NCBI GenBank assembly: GCA_017454745.1
Contig: JAFTCL010000038.1
Coordinates: forward strand, 1 to 36,387
From: Kiritimatiellia bacterium
Lineage (GTDB): Bacteria > Verrucomicrobiota > Kiritimatiellia > RFP12 > UBA1067
DNA length: 36,387 nt
Direction of reading: 5' to 3'
The translations under genes and the position numbers were made by a program. Positions 7,747 to 16,180 of the stretch are shown piece by piece; within the stretch, counting starts at the first letter, position 1, and every line of letters begins with the position of its first letter. The notes under the pieces were generated by a model. It was given only the letters and a program-made list of their open reading frames with translations, was not told the origin of the DNA and ran no database searches.

Positions 7747-9663
7747 ATGTCGGCGGGGATAAAAAGAGACGGTCACGTTCGCTTGCTGCCGCTGCACATC
7801 GCCAATAAAATCGCGGCCGGCGAGGTGGTGGAACGTCCAGCCTCGGTGGTCAAGGAGCTGGTGGAAAACTCCATTGACGCCGGGGCGACCCGCATTGAGA
7901 TTTCGGTCACCGCCGGCGGCAGAAAACTGATTGAGGTCCGCGACAACGGTTGCGGGATGAATCGCGATGACGCGATGCTGTGCCTGGAACGCCAGGCGAC
8001 CAGTAAAATCCGCGACGTTGAGGATATCGAGCGGATCGACACTCTCGGCTTTCGCGGTGAGGCCATCCCGTCCATCGCCTCGGTTTCGCGTTTTTCGTTG
8101 CGAACCCGCCGGGCGGACGAGGACGCCGGAACGGAACTGGTGGTGGTAGGCGGGGCGCTTCAGGAGGTTAACGACATCGGCGTCCCGCCCGGGACCACGG
8201 TGTCCGTGCGCGACCTCTTTTTCAATGTTCCAGCCCGGCGGAAATTTTTGCGCGCCTACCAGACCGAGCAAACGCACATCCGTTCGGTCTTCACCATTCA
8301 CGCGCTGGCGCATCCCGATCTGGGATTGACGCTGGTTTCCGACGGTCGCCAGCAGGCCAGTATGCCGCCTGGCGCGACGCTGGCCGAACGGGTGCGGGAT
8401 TTGTTCGGGCCGGATTTCATCGAAAATATGCGCCCGGTGGATTACCGTTCCGGGGCGATCAGCGTTACCGGTTTCGCCGGGATCCCCACCGTCACCCGCA
8501 ACGACCGCAGCGAACAGTATGTGTTCATCAACCACCGCCCGGCAACCGCCCCGGTGATCGCCTACGCTTTGCGCGAGGCTTACCCCAATTTGGAAGGTTC
8601 GCGCAAGCCGATTGTGGTGCTGTTTGTGGATTTGCCGCCGGAGGACGTTGATGTTAACGTTCACCCAACGAAACGCGAGGTGCGTTTCTGCAAGCCGGCG
8701 GAGGTGCGCGAAGCCATCATCCGCGCCCTGTCGGAGGCGTTGGGCGTCCAACGCAAAACCGTGATGCCGCAACCCGCGCCGGATACGCAGATCGTTTCGG
8801 CGCCGCCGAAATCCGCGCCGTCCGTGCCCTTGCCGACGGATGTACCGGAGTCAAAACCATTTGTTCGCGGTGTCGCGCCGGAAGCATGGTCGGTGGACGC
8901 CCCGACTTTGCGCGGCATGGTGCCAGAAGCGGCGGGAGCGGCCCGTCCGGAGCCGATGCCGTCACCGTTCCCATATCCCGCGCCGCAACCGGCCCCGCTC
9001 CCGAATCCCGTTGTGCCACCGGTCCCGCCGGTTCGTCCGCCGGTCACGGCAGAGCCGATATTTGAGGAGCTGGACGACTCATCGCCCTGGCGGTGGTGCC
9101 GGGTACTGGGGCAGGCGGCGGACCGGTATATTTTGCTGGAGACCGACAGCGGATACGTGACCGTAGATCCGCAAGCCGCGCGGGAGCGGGTAATGTATGA
9201 ACAGCTGATGGACGGAGTTTCCGGTACTCATGGTCCGTCGCAGCGGCTCTTGATTCCTGAAACCGTCAATCTGCCGCCGCGCGACGCCGCCAGATTGCGC
9301 AAGCATTTGGAATTGCTGCGGTCGATGGGGTTCGAGGTGTCGGATTTCGGGAGTGACCACTTTTTGGTTGAGGCGTTGCCTGCGGTATTGGGGCAACCGC
9401 CGTGCCGCGAACTGCTGGCCAACATCGCCGCCGATTTGGAAGAGGCAGGGAGCCGGCGCGGGGCGGCCAAGTGGCGCGAAGAATTAATCGCCAAGGCCGC
9501 CTGCCGGGCGGTTTCCGGCACTGCCACTAAGATGGATTTGGATCAGGCGCAGCAACTGGTCAACGATTTGGCCGCCACCCGGATGCCGTACACCTGTCCA
9601 CGCGGTCGCCCCACTATGATTTTTACCTCCTACCGTGAGCTGGAACGAAAATTTGGCCGCTGA
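7747..9663 (+). CDS. mutL: DNA mismatch repair protein MutL
   Basis: Mismatch-repair ATPase that links MutS recognition to strand incision. The 638 residues have the GHKL N-terminal domain: KELVENSIDAGA (Glu37, Asn41), DNGCGM (66-71), TLGFRGEAIPSIASVS, then GTTVSVRDLFFNVPARRKFL. A Pro/Ala-rich linker (about 340-435) leads to a C-terminal dimerisation domain. The endonuclease motifs are altered: residues 474-485 read DPQAARERVMYE where active enzymes have DQHAxxERxxxE, and 617-623 read CPRGRPT instead of CPHGRPT. The two metal-associated His positions are therefore Gln476 and Arg619. The gene starts three bases after the peptidase stop, so they are probably co-transcribed. Confidence 0.96.
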   Translation: MSAGIKRDGHVRLLPLHIANKIAAGEVVERPASVVKELVENSIDAGATRIEISVTAGGRKLIEVRDNGCGMNRDDAMLCLERQATSKIRDVEDIERIDTLGFRGEAIPSIASVSRFSLRTRRADEDAGTELVVVGGALQEVNDIGVPPGTTVSVRDLFFNVPARRKFLRAYQTEQTHIRSVFTIHALAHPDLGLTLVSDGRQQASMPPGATLAERVRDLFGPDFIENMRPVDYRSGAISVTGFAGIPTVTRNDRSEQYVFINHRPATAPVIAYALREAYPNLEGSRKPIVVLFVDLPPEDVDVNVHPTKREVRFCKPAEVREAIIRALSEALGVQRKTVMPQPAPDTQIVSAPPKSAPSVPLPTDVPESKPFVRGVAPEAWSVDAPTLRGMVPEAAGAARPEPMPSPFPYPAPQPAPLPNPVVPPVPPVRPPVTAEPIFEELDDSSPWRWCRVLGQAADRYILLETDSGYVTVDPQAARERVMYEQLMDGVSGTHGPSQRLLIPETVNLPPRDAARLRKHLELLRSMGFEVSDFGSDHFLVEALPAVLGQPPCRELLANIAADLEEAGSRRGAAKWREELIAKAACRAVSGTATKMDLDQAQQLVNDLAATRMPYTCPRGRPTMIFTSYRELERKFGR

Positions 9664-9675
9664 TTAATTTCCGGC

Positions 9676-9704
9676 TTGTTGGGTAGTGCGGCCTTTGTTA
9701 TAAT
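9676..9704 (+). promoter_or_regulatory. Strong sigma70-type promoter, apparently leaderless, for the GH2 gene
   Basis: TTGTTG (9676-9681), a 17-base spacer and a perfect TATAAT (9699-9704). The expected transcription start, about seven bases after the -10, falls on or next to the ATG at 9711. There is no Shine-Dalgarno sequence before the ATG. The mRNA is thus probably leaderless or nearly so. Confidence 0.7.
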
Positions 9705-9710
9705 GGCCGT

Positions 9711-12062
9711 ATGAAAAAAAATAAACTACTGTCTGTATCCGTTGCCTGCCTGGCCTTGATGGCGCAGGCCGAATATGTTCAGGCCCCGGTTTCGCTCAAG
9801 ACACCATGGGGCGAGAAAGTAACACCGGAAAACGCCTGGCGCGAATATCCGCGTCCGCAGATGGTGCGTGACCAGTGGACTTGCCTAAACGGATTGTGGG
9901 ACTACGCCATCACCGAAGACGCGCCTGGCGTGCCAAAGGAATGGGACGGCCAGATACTTGTCCCGTTCGCTCCGGAGAGTTCACTTTCGGGCGTTGGACG
10001 GCGCGTCACCTCGAAGAACATGCTTTGGTACCGCCGTTCGTTCGATTTCCTTGAAAAGGCGGATATGCGATTGATTCTCCATTTCGAGCAGGTTGACTTC
10101 CGCACACAGGTGTTCGTGAACGGCGTAGAGGCCGGCACTCCGCATGAGGGAGGACAGGTCCCATTTTCGTATGACATAACGGACCTCGTCAAAGACGGCA
10201 GGAACGAGCTTGTCGTGGCCGTATGGGATCCGACAGACGATTTCTTCGGTTCCCGAGGCAAGCAGACGGTCAAGCCGTTCGGAATCTGGTACACCAGCGT
10301 AAGCGGCATCTGCGGTTCCGTCTGGACCGAGACCGTGCCCGAAACGCATCTCGCCAACTATCGCATTCAAACAAATTTTAACCTTGGCATTGTGTTGTTT
10401 TCACTTGACTGCGCCGGAGACCAGCGTCATGCCGATGGTACGGTAACAGTGCTGAAAGATAACCAGATTTTGGCGAAAGCTAAAGTGGAGGATTGGAGTA
10501 GGCCGGTAATGCTTACGCTTCCGAAACCCATTGCCGCGTGGACTCCCGAAACGCCGTTCCTCTACGATTTCGAGGTGACGGTTCGTAATACCCAAATTTG
10601 GACGACCGATACGGTGAAAGGGTATTTTGCGATGCGCAAGATAGAAATAAAGAAAGACCCGAAAGGCGTGTTGAGAATATACCTCAACAACGAGATGCGT
10701 TTCCTTGTCGGCACGCTCGACCAAGGATGGTGGCCCGATGGGCTTCTCACTCCGCCGTCCGACGAAGCGATGGCGTTCGACATCCTATCTCTTAAGAAGC
10801 TTGGGTTCGACATGATGCGCAAGCACATCAAGGTCGAGCCGCGGCGCTACTACCACCTCTGCGACAAGTTGGGAATGCTTGTCCTCCAGGACATGCCGTC
10901 CAGCGGGACCGGAAAGGACAAGGGACGTAATGTCGTCGAGCGATACGCCTTGTACCGCAAGGAGCTCAAGGACGTCATGGACCACCTCATCAACGTTCCC
11001 TGCATCTTCGGCTGGGTGCCCTACAACGAAGGTTGGGGCCAGTCGGGCGAATTTCTCACGCATAGCACGCTCATGTGGGCGAAGCGCTACGACCCGTCGC
11101 GTCTGGTGGACGGTCCTTCCGGCGCGAATGACTACGAAGGCGGCGAGATATGGGGCGAGAACGGCCACATGACCGAACACAAGCCAGACGGCGAAGAAGA
11201 GGCTTCCGACATGATCGACAAGCACGACTATCGCTACCGTCCGAGGCCCTTTGCCGTCAACGACCGTCGGGCCAGTTTCCTTGGCGAATACGGAGTCGGA
11301 AACTTGTTCATCAAGGGCCACATCTGGAAGAAGCCATATCCAGAAGGTAAGCCGTCGGCTGACGCGCAGCACATGGAGCGCGAGCTTCTCGGACTTCTCG
11401 GACATGTGCGTTCGCTTGCGCGGACGGGCCTTGTCGGCAGCGTTTACACGCAGACCACAGACGTCGAGGACGAGGTCAACGGCCTTCTGACATACGACCG
11501 CAAGGTCATGAAGTTTGACGTTGCGAAGATTGCCGCGGCAAACGAGGCCATCCGCGAAGGTGCGCGCCTCGGCATGGAGCCGTCCACGCCGATCGAGGTG
11601 TTGTCGAAGCTGGATCCTCGCAGCGACACCTGGCGATACACCATGTCCGAGCCCGGGGCAGGATGGGAAAAGCCAACGTTCGACGACTCGGCTTGGAAGA
11701 CCTCGGCGGGAGGCTTCGGCACAAAGAAGATATCCATCGTCAACAAGGCGGCGAAAATCGCCACCACATGGGATACGGACGGCATCTGGCTCCGCAGGAA
11801 GTTCACATTGGACCAGCAGGCGAAGGACACGGTCGACGTCCTGTTCGAAGTCTTCCACGACGATGACACGGAGATCTATCTGAACGGCGTACGGCTTTTC
11901 GCGATTCCCCGCAGCAACAAGCAGTGGGAAGACTTTTCGGTCCCGCCGGAGGCGTTCTTCGCCATCGCACGAAAGGGGGAGAACACCTTGGCCGTAAAAG
12001 TCGAGCAACATGGTTTTGCTCAGTACATAGACGTGGGTCTCAGATTGGAAGTCAGGAAGTGA
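9711..12062 (+). CDS. Secreted glycoside hydrolase family 2 protein with extra C-terminal domain
   Basis: A 783-residue GH2-type enzyme. A signal peptide (MKKNKLLSVSVACLALMAQA) shows export. A sugar-binding jelly-roll domain (LNGLWDYAITED, LWYRRSF, VFVNGVEAG, YDITDLVKDGRNELVVAVWD), an immunoglobulin-like middle domain and a TIM barrel follow. In the barrel, Glu440 (VPYNEGWGQ) is the likely acid/base, and Glu526 (FLGEYGVG) is a candidate nucleophile. VYTQTTDVEDEVNGLLTYDR is characteristic of this GH2 subgroup. A C-terminal beta-sandwich (about 645-783, with WEKPTFDDSAWKT and EVFHDDDTEIYLNGVRLF) resembles a carbohydrate-binding module. The substrate cannot be told from sequence; beta-galactoside or beta-glucuronide are possible. 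Codon use differs from its neighbours (many CTC/CTT Leu and GTC Val), suggesting acquisition. Confidence 0.88.
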   Translation: MKKNKLLSVSVACLALMAQAEYVQAPVSLKTPWGEKVTPENAWREYPRPQMVRDQWTCLNGLWDYAITEDAPGVPKEWDGQILVPFAPESSLSGVGRRVTSKNMLWYRRSFDFLEKADMRLILHFEQVDFRTQVFVNGVEAGTPHEGGQVPFSYDITDLVKDGRNELVVAVWDPTDDFFGSRGKQTVKPFGIWYTSVSGICGSVWTETVPETHLANYRIQTNFNLGIVLFSLDCAGDQRHADGTVTVLKDNQILAKAKVEDWSRPVMLTLPKPIAAWTPETPFLYDFEVTVRNTQIWTTDTVKGYFAMRKIEIKKDPKGVLRIYLNNEMRFLVGTLDQGWWPDGLLTPPSDEAMAFDILSLKKLGFDMMRKHIKVEPRRYYHLCDKLGMLVLQDMPSSGTGKDKGRNVVERYALYRKELKDVMDHLINVPCIFGWVPYNEGWGQSGEFLTHSTLMWAKRYDPSRLVDGPSGANDYEGGEIWGENGHMTEHKPDGEEEASDMIDKHDYRYRPRPFAVNDRRASFLGEYGVGNLFIKGHIWKKPYPEGKPSADAQHMERELLGLLGHVRSLARTGLVGSVYTQTTDVEDEVNGLLTYDRKVMKFDVAKIAAANEAIREGARLGMEPSTPIEVLSKLDPRSDTWRYTMSEPGAGWEKPTFDDSAWKTSAGGFGTKKISIVNKAAKIATTWDTDGIWLRRKFTLDQQAKDTVDVLFEVFHDDDTEIYLNGVRLFAIPRSNKQWEDFSVPPEAFFAIARKGENTLAVKVEQHGFAQYIDVGLRLEVRK

Positions 12063-12179
12063 GGGAATTTTCCGACATTTAAGTTTTTTGCACGAAGTTT
12101 AGGCTTGAACAAATAATAAATCCGTGTTAACATAATTATAGTTAATGGGATGGAGTGTGTCTGACGCTTTGGAGGTATT

Positions 12180-15100
12180 ATGAAAAAAAATTGCTTTGCC
12201 GTAGTGGCGTTTGCGGCGGTATTCGCATTGGCGGACCAAAGTTGGATGGTTCAGGACGGGGTGTATTCGGTCGGCAGCAACTGGTCGGCCGGCACAATGC
12301 CCGCCGAGGATGAAATCGTTACCATCGGTAACGGCGGAACCGCATTGATAACCTCCGGGGATATAACCAACCGGAGTTTTTATGTCGGCAACCCGAATAA
12401 CGGCGCTTTGCGCCAGACCGGAGGTTCGTACACGCTTACCGATTATTCGAACGTTGGGCACGCTACCGGTACGGTTGGCACCTATACGCTTGAGGACGGG
12501 GCATTGACGGTAAACAGCACGCTGCGATCCGGACGTTATGGCAGGGGAACTTTTGAAATGACGGGCGGAACGGTGTATGTTTCCTCCAACGTTGAAGTGT
12601 CGCGCTACGCCGGTTCCGAGGGGTCTTCAATCTCCATCAGCGGCGGAACTTTCAACTGCGCCGGCAGTTTCACTGTTGGTTATTCGGCGATGGGGTCGCT
12701 CACGGTGCAAGGCTCTGGGGTGCTGTCGGTCGGTTCCGCGCTTCAGCTTTCTTATTCGTCGGCGAACTTGGGTTCGGTCAATATCGGTTCCGGCGGAACG
12801 GTGGCGGCGGCCTCGATCAATGCGGTTGGCGGGGCGGGTTCGCTCTCGGTCGACAGCGGTACGGTGCGGGCCAATGCCAATTCTACCGATGCCGCGCCGT
12901 TGATCGGCGAAACGGTTTCGGTGGACATCGGTGCCGGCGGTTTGGTGGTTGACACGCAAGCATACTCAACCAAGGTGTTCGGGACCATTTCCGGTTTGGG
13001 CGGCATCACCAAACGCGGTTCCGGGGCGATGGTTTTGTTTGGGGCCAACGCTTACACCGGGGTCACCGCCGTCGAAGAGGGGGTGTTGCTTGCGCAAACC
13101 CCGGCTTCCCTGCCCGGATACAATACCCCCGGACAGATAGTGGTGTCCGATGGGGCGGGGATTTCGGTCGGGCCGAGTTGGACCGACGCGGAAATCCAGG
13201 CGTTGGAGGCCAGCGTGACCTATTTGGGAACCGACCAGCTGGTGATCGGGCGGTCTTACGATACTTCCGACGGCGACGTGACGATTAGCGCTAATCTCAA
13301 TTTACCGCTGGGCTTGACCAAGTCCGGGCCGAATATGCTGGCGTTGACCGGCCATAACACCTTCGGCGATGTGGCGACGGTGTTGGGCGGAACATTGCAG
13401 GCCGATTTCGGCGAGGGGTTGGACGATACCCAGCCGGTAGTTTTGAACGGCGGAACCCTTTCCAGTGCGTCGGGCGAAATCATCGCCGGTTTGGGCAGCA
13501 GCGGTGGCCAGATATCGGTACCAGAAGGTGCAACTATCGCCGGGTTTACCGCACGTACCGTGCCGTTGACCGTGAATCTCGGCGACGAGTCCGGTACGAT
13601 TACCTACAATTCCGAGCTGTTCCCGGTGTTTACCTTGTTGTTAAACGGAATTGATGCCGATCAGCCGTTGACGTTCGAGAACCCGCTGGATATCAACGGG
13701 ACCAACTGTTATATCGAGGTGGACGCCAACACCGTAACTATTAACGGAACGGTGGAAGATTCCTCCGAGGTTTTGCCGCAGTCAGCGCTTGGCAAATTAT
13801 ATACCAAAGGCGCCGGCGACATTACCTTTACCAGCGGTATTTACGCCAACCGCATTTACTTGGAGGGCAGCGGCAACATTTACTTCCCGCCAGGCAGCGT
13901 GATTGACGGACGCTACGTTAAGGCCAACAGTTCCGGATCCTGCACTTTTGACGGTGCTCATATTACTCTTCCAGCGTATAACGAAACCGCTTCCGACGGG
14001 TTCAACTCCTACAACGGCAAGATATACCTTGATGGCGGGTCGGTTTTGAATGTCGACAGTTTCCGCTGTCCCGGCGGCACCACTTATATCAATGACGCGA
14101 CAATCAATGTGGCGGCATCCTTTTATGTCAACAACAGCAGCACCGTTATTCAAAACGGCGGCGTGGTTAACAATCTCACCACTGGTGAAAATACGAAATT
14201 CGCCTCCGGTAGCGGCAACTGCAGCTATACTCTAAACGACGGGGTGTTCAAAGCGGCTTACACCATTTCTGTCGGAGCCGCCAAAAACGGCATCGCCAAT
14301 TTCCGGCAGTTCGGCGGGTTGGTGGATGCCACGCAGTATATCTTTTTGGCGCACAACTCAGGGTCAACCGGTAATTACTACCTCTATGGCGGCGAGACGG
14401 TTATGCGCAGCCAGGATAAAGGTTATCTCGGCTTGGGTTACAAAGGCATCGGTTTCCTTGAAATCGGTTATACGGGTAAAATGACGGTTCCGTATATGGT
14501 CAGAGTGGGATTGAACTCCGCAGTGACCAATGCGTTCCTCAAGGTGTCAAGCGGCGGTCTGCTTAGCACGGCAGAAATCCGTGGTTTGGCCGGCAGCGCC
14601 AGAATCTTTGAGCTGAACGGCGGTACAGTGCGCGGATTGGCAAAAGGTTCGGGCAAGTACAACACCAGCGGCAACACCTTCGTTTCCGACCTGACCGAGT
14701 TCTCGGTTGCGCGCAGCGGCGGCACCTTCGATACCGACGGGCTGGAATTGATGCTCGCGCAGCCGATGACCGCCACCAATGATGTCGGGCTCAGCTTCCA
14801 GAAGCTGGTCCATCGCTGGACTTTCAACGGGAATCTGGTGGATGATATCGGCGGTACCGAGGGATCCGCTTCCGGCGAATTTTCAACCGACGGGACAACC
14901 TATACCTTGGGCGGCGGCGGGTGGGGCTCTTCGCAGATTGATTTGGGCACCAACTTGATCCCGACCAACGGCGATCCGGTTTCAATCGAGGTTTGGGCCA
15001 CCGAGATTACGGCACAGAAAAACAGCCGTATCTTTGACATCGGCGACAGTGAGACTGACTTTTTAATGATGAATTGGTCGAACGACACAAACACTGGAAA

Positions 15101-16052
15101 TGAAAAGTTCGAGGTTCGTCAAAACAACGTTTCGGTTCAGGGCAACAATAAATTGGGCGGTTACGCCACCGGGCGGCAATACCACGTGGCGTTGGTGATG
15201 GAGCCGCAACCGGACGGCAGTTGGACGATCACCGGCATCAAGCAATACGGCGACGGTACGCCGCGCACCACCTACACCATCACCGCTCCGGCGGGCTGGT
15301 CGCCGGCCACGATGGCGCAGAGCCATTTCTATTTGGGCCACTCCATGTTCCCTGCCGATAACGATGCCAACGCCACTTATGATGAAATCCGCATCTGGAA
15401 CCGTGCCATCACGGCGGAGGAGATGTCCAACTCCGCGAAATTCGGATTGGATGTTCCGGTTTCCATGAATGAGGAATATTGCGCGAACGGGGCGTTGCGT
15501 AAACAGGGCGAGGGCACCTTGATCGTGACCGGGCATAACACCTACGATCTGCCGCTGGAGATTTTGGGCGGCACATTCTCGCTGGTACTGGGCGCTTCGA
15601 TTCCGGAAGACCAGCCCGTTATGGTGGCGGAAGACGCCATATTCCTGATGGGCGGCAACGAGTTCACGGTTTCCGGTTTGAGCGGCAACGGTACTATAAT
15701 GAACGGTAACGTCACGGTGACCGACGGCATTTATCCCGGAGCGAAAGACGGGATCGGCACTCTGCATCTCGCCAATTCCAACACGACGCTTTCCGGCGCC
15801 TTGCATATCGATGTCGGCGAGAATGGCGAGAGCGATTGTCTTGACGCTCCAAGCGGCATTGATCTCAGCCAGCTGAATCTGGTGGTGGAAAACCTCGATG
15901 AGCTCGCTTCCGGCAACGTTTATACCATCGCCACCGGCAGGCTTTCCGGGAATTTTGACGGCACCAATCTGAGCGGAACGCCTTGGATGGTCTTTGTAAG
16001 CGGTAACTCCGCGAAACTTATGACCGGCGGAACCCTCTTCATGTTGCGGTAA
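12180..16052 (+). CDS. Large secreted protein with autotransporter-type beta-strand repeats and a LamG domain
   Basis: A 1290-residue exported protein with a signal peptide (MKKNCFAVVAFAAVFALADQ). Much of it is a Gly/Ser/Thr-rich beta-helix with GGT-type turns. At least three autotransporter-associated beta-strand repeats are visible: KRGSGAMVLFGANAYTGVTA, TKSGPNMLALTGHNTFGDVA with LGGTLQ, and KQGEGTLIVTGHNTYDLPLE with LGGTFS. A LamG/concanavalin-like domain occupies about residues 875-1085 (VHRWTFNGNLVDDIGG, DPVSIEVWATEI, ATYDEIRIWNRAITAEEM). No C-terminal membrane beta-barrel, PEP-CTERM or LPXTG signal is seen; it ends in GGTLFMLR. It is probably a surface or extracellular glycan-binding or adhesin-like protein. 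GGAGG (12171-12175) precedes the ATG. A strong terminator follows, so it is monocistronic. Confidence 0.88.
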   Translation: MKKNCFAVVAFAAVFALADQSWMVQDGVYSVGSNWSAGTMPAEDEIVTIGNGGTALITSGDITNRSFYVGNPNNGALRQTGGSYTLTDYSNVGHATGTVGTYTLEDGALTVNSTLRSGRYGRGTFEMTGGTVYVSSNVEVSRYAGSEGSSISISGGTFNCAGSFTVGYSAMGSLTVQGSGVLSVGSALQLSYSSANLGSVNIGSGGTVAAASINAVGGAGSLSVDSGTVRANANSTDAAPLIGETVSVDIGAGGLVVDTQAYSTKVFGTISGLGGITKRGSGAMVLFGANAYTGVTAVEEGVLLAQTPASLPGYNTPGQIVVSDGAGISVGPSWTDAEIQALEASVTYLGTDQLVIGRSYDTSDGDVTISANLNLPLGLTKSGPNMLALTGHNTFGDVATVLGGTLQADFGEGLDDTQPVVLNGGTLSSASGEIIAGLGSSGGQISVPEGATIAGFTARTVPLTVNLGDESGTITYNSELFPVFTLLLNGIDADQPLTFENPLDINGTNCYIEVDANTVTINGTVEDSSEVLPQSALGKLYTKGAGDITFTSGIYANRIYLEGSGNIYFPPGSVIDGRYVKANSSGSCTFDGAHITLPAYNETASDGFNSYNGKIYLDGGSVLNVDSFRCPGGTTYINDATINVAASFYVNNSSTVIQNGGVVNNLTTGENTKFASGSGNCSYTLNDGVFKAAYTISVGAAKNGIANFRQFGGLVDATQYIFLAHNSGSTGNYYLYGGETVMRSQDKGYLGLGYKGIGFLEIGYTGKMTVPYMVRVGLNSAVTNAFLKVSSGGLLSTAEIRGLAGSARIFELNGGTVRGLAKGSGKYNTSGNTFVSDLTEFSVARSGGTFDTDGLELMLAQPMTATNDVGLSFQKLVHRWTFNGNLVDDIGGTEGSASGEFSTDGTTYTLGGGGWGSSQIDLGTNLIPTNGDPVSIEVWATEITAQKNSRIFDIGDSETDFLMMNWSNDTNTGNEKFEVRQNNVSVQGNNKLGGYATGRQYHVALVMEPQPDGSWTITGIKQYGDGTPRTTYTITAPAGWSPATMAQSHFYLGHSMFPADNDANATYDEIRIWNRAITAEEMSNSAKFGLDVPVSMNEEYCANGALRKQGEGTLIVTGHNTYDLPLEILGGTFSLVLGASIPEDQPVMVAEDAIFLMGGNEFTVSGLSGNGTIMNGNVTVTDGIYPGAKDGIGTLHLANSNTTLSGALHIDVGENGESDCLDAPSGIDLSQLNLVVENLDELASGNVYTIATGRLSGNFDGTNLSGTPWMVFVSGNSAKLMTGGTLFMLR

Positions 16053-16080
16053 TTACGCCGGAATTGCCTTGTCTACGTTC

Positions 16081-16120
16081 AGTCAACCCCGAAAATTTGT
16101 TTTCGGGGTTGACTCTTTTT
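16081..16120 (+). terminator. Strong intrinsic terminator after the beta-strand-repeat gene
   Basis: A perfect 15-base-pair stem, 16081-16095 with 16100-16114, closes a TTTG loop and is followed by CTTTTT. The 3' arm contains TTGACT (16109-16114), which doubles as the -35 of the next promoter. Confidence 0.93.
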
Positions 16121-16138
16121 ATGTGAATCGGTTAAAAT
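16109..16138 (+). promoter_or_regulatory. Promoter overlapping the terminator, for the downstream secreted protein
   Basis: TTGACT (16109-16114) and TAAAAT (16133-16138) are separated by 18 bases, and each matches the consensus at five of six positions. The -35 is part of the upstream terminator stem. Transcription would start near 16145, and AAGGAGAG sits just before the ATG at 16181. Confidence 0.6.
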
Positions 16139-16180
16139 ATGCGGCGTTTTAACAATTAATCCCTCAAAAAGGAGAGTAAA

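Noticed and set aside
7336..8772. Long minus-strand frame (478 codons) across the M16 peptidase and mutL
   Set aside because: Its composition (many His, Arg, Gln) is typical of an antisense shadow of GC-rich coding sequence, and both sense genes are certain.
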